The notes under the pieces are model-generated. The model searched no databases. It was not told where the DNA came from and saw nothing but the letters and a program-made list of their open reading frames with translations. Positions 36,501 to 43,803 of a DNA stretch of 64,000 nucleotides are shown piece after piece. Each line of letters starts with the position of its first letter. The stretch's first letter is position 1. Position numbers and translations under genes: made by a program. Source of the stretch: Stentor roeselii (lineage: Eukaryota; Ciliophora; Heterotrichea; Heterotrichida; Stentoridae); assembly GCA_006503475.1 (NCBI GenBank), contig RSEH01000107.1, forward strand, positions 85,385-149,384. Reading direction: 5' to 3'.

Positions 36501-37914
36501 AAAGCAAAAAAATCCATTAGAAGAGATCCACATGTGCAACTTTAGCCAACAAATCATTTCAAATCTCGAAAAGTTCAAAATTCCAGTGACCAACACATTA
36601 CTCTGGACACGAGTTTTAAACCTTCTTCGAAGACTTCAATCAAACGACCTAAAAGAGTCCCACCTGACATCAATCAACATTCTTTACACGATAACAAGAA
36701 AAGTACCAGTTGACCCTAAAGTATTAAAAGAAGTTCAAGAAATAGTAAAAGTTCTGATAATTGATAACTTTTCAAACCTAGTGCAAATAAAAGACCTGCC
36801 TTTGAACTCTTTTTACTTCTCAGAGGCCAGTCCTGAGCAGCTAGGTTTGAAGTACTTGAAGAGTATTCACGAGCGGGGGTATGTCTTGTTTGAAGCAGTT
36901 TGGCCAGCGAAACAAGAAAAAGACAAGAACAGTTGTTTAGTCACTCTTGTGAACAACTTGTTTCTTTCTCTTCACCATCTTCAAGAAGGAGTCGAAATCG
37001 TCTGTGACTTGATTTTTTACTTTCTTAAAGACCCAGGGCAAGGCTTTTGTGAAGGGGTTAAAAAAACCTTATTCGACTTCTTGAAAAACTCTTTAATGAC
37101 CTTTATTCACCGTTTTCCGAAAACGTTTAAATCTTGGAAGTCCATCGCGAATCGAGCAGCTTTTCACTTCTTCCCAGATAAATCTTCTCTGATGCTTGAC
37201 TTGATGTATGAATTCGACCCCGGCTTTTTAGGTTCTTTTTGGAGTAACTCTTCATTGATCAGCAACTTATTCAACTCCGCAGGGCTGATGTGCTTCATGG
37301 TTTTCAGTGGGTCTAAAGGAATGTACAGCAAAGTCCTTCAAGGAATCACGGAAAAAATAAGAGAAATCTTGAAACATGAGGAAAATCTTCATTTGCAGAA
37401 GGTTTTATTGTTACTTTGTAAAATTTTATATCTTCGATTAAATCCTCCTGATTTTCAAGTTGTTTGGAGAATTGCTTGGCCCAGTTTAAGTTGTTACTTT
37501 TCTAGATATTTGAATAAGGTGGATAAAGGACATACCTTTGAAGTCCTGAAGTTCTTTGATTTTGCACTTGCTACTAATTTTCATGAATATTGCGCATTGG
37601 GGTTCTTTTTTATTGACTTGCCTGAATTTGTGATTGTTACTGAAGAAAGTAATCAATTTCAACCGGCTTGTATGAAGTTTCTTAATGGCTTTAGTGCAAG
37701 GCAGGCCAGAACGCAGAAAGATGTTTTTAGTGATAATTCCATGCGTGAGAAGAAACTTATTTTAACTGGAAGAAAACCGGAAAGTGATGAGGATATTGAA
37801 AACTTCGGGAAGAGCTTGATTCAGTATTCAAGTTGGTACAGCTCTGAGCACCTTGAAACTGATTTTAATAGCATTGAAAATGACTTGGAAAAAGAGTTAG
37901 TTGAACTAGGATAA
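33547..37914 (+). CDS. DOP1: Dopey/DOP1 family protein
   Basis: Large cytosolic helical-repeat protein that works with the Arf-GEF-like protein MON2 in endosome-to-Golgi traffic and organelle positioning. The N-terminal 200 residues carry the Dopey signature: KNSKEWEWSDLIKWLSGLKQ, PADLLNTLSKRLGQCLSASL, P-x-G-x-H-x-KALEIYSTLL, then GLFPHF and LLYEIVWWFVLKSSWHRL. The remaining 1,250 residues are helical repeats, ending in a Leu-rich C-terminal region. At 1,455 residues it is shorter than yeast (about 1,700) and animal (about 2,400) homologues. Start is an ATG at 33547; no intron is evident over 4.4 kb. Synonymous codon choice alternates between C-rich and T/G-rich blocks along the gene. Confidence 0.9.
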   Translation: MEEDYQNRLASQLIIFEKNSKEWEWSDLIKWLSGLKQIIDKFSIPVPADLLNTLSKRLGQCLSASLPHGLHSKALEIYSTLLATSSFYQMTLLSTGLFPHFQFCAPQNKPQFLELIRLRFIDRFDETKFILKALLASLLQGANETPDTFLKVSEVLERCEGKDQRLLYEIVWWFVLKSSWHRLAGLQFMLKRNDFLTLPLRIHCALLEALDDEVVVNRRNALDFIRSNYLIDKQIDGIVSIAQGVLRLLRLKDHTVLRRIWEWIFPNDFDENQASFIEEVIRPALLLIFKETHSKLINGEGDQSKIDSIKIIENLCEHDQMGDILSKVIIIDIVKHTIEDELFWVNEKVDNRVKQVVINKGPDLFWSCLETKLESFLEADQEMLLKIMWYAKQNFNQDHSIPTKIIKKLFSSLPEIQNQVLALDLLISYSSDLELDSEEIDPILSLFKHHLKSSNLEAIKKFGILFSKLNSSGLKTAATVKLVKKTLKRKFRIGVISAVKFKSILNHELVLKMWQEFGMDERDENELMLEAFSANKNDWNLATNNFLVGSEQELEEASMRKFIRFWDYMNKQHPGSLHSISKNTKIIYTLVDMIASEDPVSRLMAEEWLYTAQVHIGNVFDPVLKILLRESAVRDINSDGIYQCVRGFDSNIVEKSLKFAQLVISCGGKDLILKMEKCPLSYYCQGKCSKHSFFKNSYLELLIQLSLSYLQTAVTPTYLESPTRYNPLQVVSNIQDLASDLLILITKTSSKAICEFALSQISEIFYKFINIKTRLDIYLLQVIENMFLFNKPDFKLPSTFADCLVLGLRKDSKKIRLKWNKIIKMILPLIVSSCKLDEQLSQKDDSYLFSIFENYFEVMIKLKDFSLIEGLVHLVNTCLGINCKESSSISNQNLKAVVKRHTSQVVKLTFVFYLEKMKDINLINQLVIPIKSVFISSFIKSIYRLWKSFIIPKTQSRETETIISMIPNLQITAEEILDFLSKSMEKQKNPLEEIHMCNFSQQIISNLEKFKIPVTNTLLWTRVLNLLRRLQSNDLKESHLTSINILYTITRKVPVDPKVLKEVQEIVKVLIIDNFSNLVQIKDLPLNSFYFSEASPEQLGLKYLKSIHERGYVLFEAVWPAKQEKDKNSCLVTLVNNLFLSLHHLQEGVEIVCDLIFYFLKDPGQGFCEGVKKTLFDFLKNSLMTFIHRFPKTFKSWKSIANRAAFHFFPDKSSLMLDLMYEFDPGFLGSFWSNSSLISNLFNSAGLMCFMVFSGSKGMYSKVLQGITEKIREILKHEENLHLQKVLLLLCKILYLRLNPPDFQVVWRIAWPSLSCYFSRYLNKVDKGHTFEVLKFFDFALATNFHEYCALGFFFIDLPEFVIVTEESNQFQPACMKFLNGFSARQARTQKDVFSDNSMREKKLILTGRKPESDEDIENFGKSLIQYSSWYSSEHLETDFNSIENDLEKELVELG

Positions 37915-38106
37915 CACATTGATAGTTGTATTCTTTAATAAATCCATTAATTCACTTCTAAGTAAAACTTGTCTTTTTATATAAATCTAGTAGTTCTTAT
38001 CTTTTTCTTAAAAATCTCTAATCAAACACTTTCCACCCTCATAGTTCCTTAAAACCCTTTAATGCCTTAAAGTTCCCTAATCCATCTATATGCTATAATT
38101 GTTGAC

Positions 38107-38562
38107 ATGGAACTCGTCAGCCAAAAACTCGTCTTACGAAAACAACAGATCTCAGACATGACAAGCCAACTCAATGATATCCGCACAGAGACCTTAAAAA
38201 TCACTAAAGACTTAAAAGAACTCAACTTGATTTTGTCTAAACTTGATTCAACATTCAGAGAAAAAGATGAAGAACTTAAGACTCAATTAGAAATCAAAGA
38301 AAAAGCTCTCAACAAGCTACAAGAACTAGAATATTCCATTGAAGGACACAAAGAAATAGAAGAGCCTGAGAAAAAAAAAGACGTCTCCACAGCGAACATT
38401 GAATTTTACACCAAAAATGTTCAAAGTAAGCCAATGTTCAAGAAACTTCCTGAATTTTCGGAGTCTCCTGAACCTTCTTCTCCACCTACCATGAATGATG
38501 ATGAACTTGATGAAGAACTGAAGATGCTGGGTCTTTCGGATGTCCTTAAAAAATATAGCTAA
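38107..38562 (+). CDS. coiled-coil protein, unrecognised
   Basis: A 151-residue product. Residues 5-85 form one long coiled coil (KQQISDMTSQLNDIRTETLK onwards to ALNKLQELEYSIEGHKE), followed by a Ser/Pro/Glu linker and a short helix at the end (DDELDEELKMLGLSDVLKKYS) that looks like a docking peptide. No family name is justified. It starts at the ATG in TTGACATGG and ends in TAA. Its 192-bp distance from Dopey on the same strand is ordinary for this window. Confidence 0.72.
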   Translation: MELVSQKLVLRKQQISDMTSQLNDIRTETLKITKDLKELNLILSKLDSTFREKDEELKTQLEIKEKALNKLQELEYSIEGHKEIEEPEKKKDVSTANIEFYTKNVQSKPMFKKLPEFSESPEPSSPPTMNDDELDEELKMLGLSDVLKKYS

Positions 38563-38842
38563 TGTAAATCCAGATAATGTTAAGTCAACCTAAGTTTTCA
38601 ATGTTTTTCAACTGTTTATCCTTTAAATACCTGAAATTATTTAAGTATAAAATTTTTACTTTTGTTGTTTTTAAGAAAAAATCTTGAAATTTTTCATTTG
38701 ATGAGACAAAAGATTTTTATCTTATAGAAAGTTAACTCAAATACTTAAAGGTAAAGGAAATTTAAATATTTTCTCTTACCCGGGAAGATACCGTTTGAAT
38801 AAATGGACAGAAATTTAGAATAAAATATAATACTTATATACT

Positions 38843-39028
38843 ATGAGCGTAAGAAGATTGAATTTTGGCATCGTCGAAGAAGCAGAAGTCAATGATTTCA
38901 TTGGTTTGATGAAGAAAGAACTTGGATTAGAGCTTGGACAACTGAGAAGGACTTACCAATTCGACTTTGAAGTTGACAAACCAATCAAGAATGGGTCCAT
39001 TCTCTGGATCGATGAGCGGGTTGCCTAA
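38843..39028 (+). CDS. 61-residue CIP/KIP-type CDK-inhibitor domain protein
   Basis: A tiny protein that lines up over nearly its whole length with the kinase-inhibitory domain of p27Kip1 and plant KRP proteins. RRLNF (4-8) matches the cyclin-docking RxLF step and FGIVEEAEVNDFI (8-20) the start of the linker helix (p27 has FGPVDHEEL). After a helix, YQFDFEVDKPIKNGSILWID (38-57) matches the CDK-binding strand (W/Y-N/Q-FDF-x-x-x-KP-x-x-x-G-x-x-x-W). Spacing agrees within a few residues. It would bind a cyclin-CDK pair and block it. It has no tail for phospho-control. Start is the first ATG; stop is TAA. The fit is by eye and rests on one short domain. Confidence 0.6.
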   Translation: MSVRRLNFGIVEEAEVNDFIGLMKKELGLELGQLRRTYQFDFEVDKPIKNGSILWIDERVA

Positions 39029-40150
39029 TGATTTTAAATAACAAAGTTTCATGCAGTAAAATATTTTTTTTGGATTTAGATACTTTATGTTTTGGTTTGG
39101 ATTAATACTTTGATTAAGACTAACTCACCGAAGAGCCTCGAAATTAAAATTATAATAAACATATCTTGTATCATTTTCAGATGGTGTGTGTTCATCAAAA
39201 AAATGTCATTTGGAAATTTATCTAAGTATTTTAATAGTGTCTTGCAAGTAACTTTGAATGTTTTTCGAAACCACTTAATACAGACGAAAAATTCTAGAAA
39301 TGATGAAAGGGTCGTCTTGAGATTTTTTTTTTTTTGGATTTTAGCTTTAGAGGGTTGAATCTTGAAGGCTTTCTTTGCATTTGTGTTGAAGATAATGATT
39401 TCGTGGATTTTTAAGAAAATTCAATTTGAAGATGAGTAGTGGTTGAATCAGAGTTGATAAATATAGACTTGATTTAAGTTCTTTAAACTAGAGATTTTCT
39501 TGAGAGTTTTCTAGATGATGATTTCGAGGATCAAACTCTAACGATACACTACCATATTTGGTATAATACAGTGCGGAATATTTTGTGAAAATTAGTTAGT
39601 ATTGATATTGTTATTTAAACTTTCTTGTTAGTTGAGATCAAGCTTAATTACCAAACGATACACTCTAATAATAATAAATCTAAGAAATTCTTCAATCAAC
39701 TTATATAACAAGTTAAGAAAACCATATTTTCATAAGACCTCTTTTTGAATATAAGTCAAATTATCATTCTAGAATTTTATCTTGACGATAACTTATCTCT
39801 AAGAATAAGTATTCAAAGTAAAAACTACCCAAATACAAATAATTCATTAAAAACTTTTCAATCATCCTAAGCTAATCAACATCAAAGCACATCAAACATC
39901 AAAACCCAACAAAACCTAAAATCTCCATCATTCATCCAACACCCTCCAAAAACACTTTTCAAATCATCATAAAAAAATCCCTAAAAAATCCCCACATTTT
40001 TCAAGTCCAACTGCAAAATACCTTAAAAAATGAAAGAAAAACCCTAAACCCTAAAACCCAATCAACCCAAAAACCCATTCCCATCAAATCCGAAGTCACT
40101 TTTCCAACTCTTCATCTTATTCTGTTGCCATCCGCTGACTTTCTAAATAA
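39029..40150. other. 1.1-kb intergenic region
   Basis: 39029-39700 is G/T-leaning, 39700-40150 increasingly A/C-rich and almost G-free before the next gene, the usual pre-start composition here. Two adjacent CCCTAAA units at about 40042-40055 look telomere-like but lie in this biased tract. A frame at 39092-39358 has only a TTG start and is not believed. Confidence 0.6.
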
Positions 40151-43100
40151 ATGGCTGAGGATAGTAAGGTGCGACTTCTGGCAAACAACTACGACGATGA
40201 AGGAAAAACGATAAGCATGAAGGTTTCCTCAACAGACCCGCTGAAGCAAGGCGACATCGAAGAGATATACGGAATGAAAGACGACTTCTCCAAGCTGACC
40301 AATTCCATCAAAGAGCTGAAGCCCGTGATGATCGACACTCCATTCAAAGGAGCTTCTCTTGTAATGTCCCAGGACGAAAGGTACTTCGTCTTCGGAAGCA
40401 GAGAAGGAAGACTAGGCGTCGCTGATAGAGAAACCAAGCAAGTTATTCTTGACAAGGACTTAAAACAAAAAGCGATTTACTCAATGGCGATTATTCAAAA
40501 CGGCAGATATATTCTTGCTGGAGGTGCTGCAGGATCGATTATCAAGCTCAATTATCCTGACCTTAGCGAAGCTGACAGGTTTGAAGGACATACTGATGAG
40601 ATAAACTTTGTAACAGTGTCGAAAGATGAGACTTTTATGTATAGTTCTAGTGATGATAGGACTGTCAGGCAATGGGATTTGAAAGCTGGAAGTTCTGCAG
40701 AATCTAAAGAATTATTCACACATGATAGTGCGGTTTATTGTGTAGATGTCAGTTCAGATGGCCTTCATGTGGCTTCAGCATCAGCGGATTACTCAGTAAA
40801 GGTTTATTCTCTTGAATCAAATGAAGTTGTAGGGCACATGGCAATCTCCAATGATTATTTTTGGTGTGTCAAGATCTCAACAAAAAAAAAAATGATTTTT
40901 GGAGGAACTCAAGGGTCGATTATTTTTGTCTGGGAATTCGGAACTTGGAAAAATCTCAGAAAGTTAACAGGTCACACTTCAAGAGTTAGAAATTTCGACA
41001 TTTCTTATAATGATGACATCCTGATCAGTGCAGGACTTGACCATACTATTAAAATCTGGGACTTGAAAGGGTTCAGGAAGGAAATCACTCTTAAAGGACA
41101 TACAGATTGGGTAAAATTCGCTTTGTTGAGTAAAGACCAAACTCATATATTTTCATGCAGTGATGATTGCAAAGTAGCTGCTTGGAAAATCCCTGAATTC
41201 GAGAAACAGCTTTCATTTCCACATGAACATCAGTTTGAAAGACTTGACTCTCACAACGGGATCGGCTATGCAAGGGTAGAGACTGGAATTTTAGGTTTAA
41301 GTCTTGTAGATGCGAGTAGAAAAGTTTTTATTGACTTATCAGAATTGGATGTTGTTTATTATAAGTTCAGTGCTGATAGTAAGAAAGTTTTCGTTGTTAT
41401 TGATAGAGGAAACCAGGAAGATCAAGGAGATGGAGTGGTTCTTTATGGGTACTCTTTAAAGGTTTTTGATATTTTAAGTGGACATGAGCTTTTTGTCAGT
41501 AACTACACGACTGAAAGAGTAACTGCAACTCTTATCTTACCTAATGAACAGAAAATCGTCTTTGGACATCACGTAAGAGTCAGTGTTCTTGACTTGGAAA
41601 CTGGAAAAGAATATTATAAATTCAGAAGTCATAAAGAAACTGTCACTGCTTTGGCGTGCTCAAGGGACTCTAACGTTTTAATTTCAAGAGACTCGGAAAA
41701 TACTGTGAAAATGTACAACTTAGCTGAAAAAAAAGAAACTTTTATTATTGAAGCTAGTGGAAATGTTAGGTTCATGGAAGTTTCTCTTGATGACGATTAT
41801 TTATTTTTGGCTTATGAAGACGAAACTTTAGAGGTTTTTTCAATGAAAAGAAGAATTTCAATAAAAAAAATAAAAGACTTCAACTCAAAAAAAATCCATT
41901 TTCTAGTAGATGGAAAAACAATTTCTTTTCATTCAGAAAACGAACTTTGCTTTATGGACTTAAGAAACTTTCAACTGATCACTAAACTTCACTTCACCAA
42001 CAATATAAACCACTTTTCCATATCAGAAGATGAGGACTTGATCATGTTCACAAGTGGAAAGTCCAGCACGATTTTACCAAATCCTTTTCATTGCAAGACT
42101 TTCACCATTTTTGGAGACTCTGAAAGAAACTTGGAGTATGTTGAATACGTTTGCAGTTTGATGACTTCCAAGCCGGAGCACAAGCAAGAGTTTGACAATT
42201 GGGTTGTTGAACCTTTTCATATGAATACAGTTCATTTGTATGCTCATTTCAATCATCCTGAAATATTGAAAGCAGCGGTTTTGGCTCATTCGCCTTTTTA
42301 TAACTCGAGAACTCGTCATACTCCTTTAGAGATCGCTATTGAGAAAAAGTTCATGGACTGTGTTGAATCGGTTTATACGGCAAGTAAAGAAAGACTTGAG
42401 AAAGAAGGCGATGAACATGCGTTTTATTATTTTGGAGACTCTTTGATTGCTTTGAATTATTCTGGGTATGAGAATTTGGATGAAATTTATAATTATGCAT
42501 TGCTTAAGTCGACTGATCATAGTCTTCCGAAGTTTGTTGATGAGAATATTGAGATACCTCTTGAAATTAACTCGAATAGCCCTATTGTTGATCCTGATGA
42601 GTTTCCTGAGAATACTTTTGTGAATGAAGGGACAGCCATAGTCTTCGCACGAAGTTCTTTCAGAATAAGTCTGAACATGGGTTCTCAAGACAGCACCGAC
42701 CTTCTTGAAAGTTTGATCGCATGTCCAAACGAAGATATTTACGGCACAGTCATGGTGCAGAACATCTTAAACAGCAAATGGAAAGTAGTGAAAAACTTTT
42801 TAATATTCCAAGCATGTGTTTACGCTGTTTACTTATCGTTGCTTTCCATTTATTCAACGGTATTCTACGAAGATAAGCTTTTCTTCATGTTTCCTCTGGT
42901 TCTAAGTTGCTTTATGTTTATTTATGAAGGAATGCAAATCTTCTATGATGGGCTGGAGTACTTGGAAGACCCTTGGAATTATGTTGATATAAGCAGAGCT
43001 TGTTTGACGTTTTGGTATTTCGCTGACTTTTACTTTTCTATTAATTATTACCAGAGAGAGACTTTTATTATTTTAGTACTACTTTCTTGGCTTAGAGGAA

Positions 43101-43714
43101 TTTCCTATTTTAGTATTATAGGAAAAACCAGGTATTTGATTAAATTGATTATTGAAGCTACTATTGATATTGGATCGTTCTTCGTGATTCTTTTTTACTC
43201 TACTGTTGCTTTTGCTTTGACTTACCAGTCTCTTCACAGATACAACAACCCTGAAGGTCTTGAATTCTGGGATTATTTCCTAAACGCTTTCAAGTTAAAC
43301 CTCGGAGAACTCAACACTGAAGAAGCACAAGGAATAATGGGATGGATCCTTTTCATCATTGTCAGTATCATCAACCCAGTCATCATGCTTAATTTACTCA
43401 TCTCAATCATGGGTGATACCTATGGACGTGTCAAAGAAGGCAAAGTCGTTGCTGACGCTAGACAACTTGCGAGTATGATCCTTGAAGTTGAAGGCATCAT
43501 GGGATGGAAAAGACTTCTGAATGAAAAGTTTTACATTAAAATTGTTTGTGAAGAAAGTTATTTGACTGGAATTAGTGCCTCTTTAGGTGATAAAATTGGG
43601 GAAATTTCGGAGAAGGTTAAAGAAATGATCAAAAAATTTGAAACTTTCAGGGATGAAACTATTCAGAAAGTTAGAGACAATAAGTTTGAGATTTTGAATA
43701 GCTTAGATAGATAG
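40151..43714 (+). CDS. WD40-propeller / TRP-like cation channel fusion
   Basis: An 1,187-residue fusion. Residues about 65-345 are WD40 blades (FEGHTDEINFVTVSKDETFM, DRTVRQWDL, ASADYSVKVY, LTGHTSRVRNFDIS, DHTIKIWDL, LKGHTDWVKFALLS), and more divergent blades continue to about 620, so two propellers are likely. Residues about 690-750 look like an ankyrin-type helix pair (TPLEIAIEKKFMDCVESVY). Then comes a six-helix ion-transport domain: S1 882-902, S2 908-930, S3 about 950-965, S4 about 970-990, S5 about 1000-1025, pore loop near KLNLGEL (1048-1054), S6 with PVIMLNLLISIMGDTYGRV (1076-1094), which is TRPV/TRPA-like. A coiled coil ends the protein. It should be a cation channel with a large scaffold domain. 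Start is MAEDSK after TAA. Confidence 0.88.
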   Translation: MAEDSKVRLLANNYDDEGKTISMKVSSTDPLKQGDIEEIYGMKDDFSKLTNSIKELKPVMIDTPFKGASLVMSQDERYFVFGSREGRLGVADRETKQVILDKDLKQKAIYSMAIIQNGRYILAGGAAGSIIKLNYPDLSEADRFEGHTDEINFVTVSKDETFMYSSSDDRTVRQWDLKAGSSAESKELFTHDSAVYCVDVSSDGLHVASASADYSVKVYSLESNEVVGHMAISNDYFWCVKISTKKKMIFGGTQGSIIFVWEFGTWKNLRKLTGHTSRVRNFDISYNDDILISAGLDHTIKIWDLKGFRKEITLKGHTDWVKFALLSKDQTHIFSCSDDCKVAAWKIPEFEKQLSFPHEHQFERLDSHNGIGYARVETGILGLSLVDASRKVFIDLSELDVVYYKFSADSKKVFVVIDRGNQEDQGDGVVLYGYSLKVFDILSGHELFVSNYTTERVTATLILPNEQKIVFGHHVRVSVLDLETGKEYYKFRSHKETVTALACSRDSNVLISRDSENTVKMYNLAEKKETFIIEASGNVRFMEVSLDDDYLFLAYEDETLEVFSMKRRISIKKIKDFNSKKIHFLVDGKTISFHSENELCFMDLRNFQLITKLHFTNNINHFSISEDEDLIMFTSGKSSTILPNPFHCKTFTIFGDSERNLEYVEYVCSLMTSKPEHKQEFDNWVVEPFHMNTVHLYAHFNHPEILKAAVLAHSPFYNSRTRHTPLEIAIEKKFMDCVESVYTASKERLEKEGDEHAFYYFGDSLIALNYSGYENLDEIYNYALLKSTDHSLPKFVDENIEIPLEINSNSPIVDPDEFPENTFVNEGTAIVFARSSFRISLNMGSQDSTDLLESLIACPNEDIYGTVMVQNILNSKWKVVKNFLIFQACVYAVYLSLLSIYSTVFYEDKLFFMFPLVLSCFMFIYEGMQIFYDGLEYLEDPWNYVDISRACLTFWYFADFYFSINYYQRETFIILVLLSWLRGISYFSIIGKTRYLIKLIIEATIDIGSFFVILFYSTVAFALTYQSLHRYNNPEGLEFWDYFLNAFKLNLGELNTEEAQGIMGWILFIIVSIINPVIMLNLLISIMGDTYGRVKEGKVVADARQLASMILEVEGIMGWKRLLNEKFYIKIVCEESYLTGISASLGDKIGEISEKVKEMIKKFETFRDETIQKVRDNKFEILNSLDR

Positions 43715-43803
43715 ATTATTTTAGATTTTTAGAGTTGTGATTGGTTTTATTGACATGATTTCGATTAACATCTCATCTAAATCAACATTCCTTCTATACA
43801 AAA

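Noticed and set aside
39092-39358. 88-codon + strand frame
   Set aside because: Starts at TTG only; the product is low complexity (run of Phe) with no homology visible.
40042-40055. Two CCCTAAA units, telomere-like
   Set aside because: Only two units, inside a general A/C-rich tract before a gene, with ordinary gene-bearing sequence on both sides.
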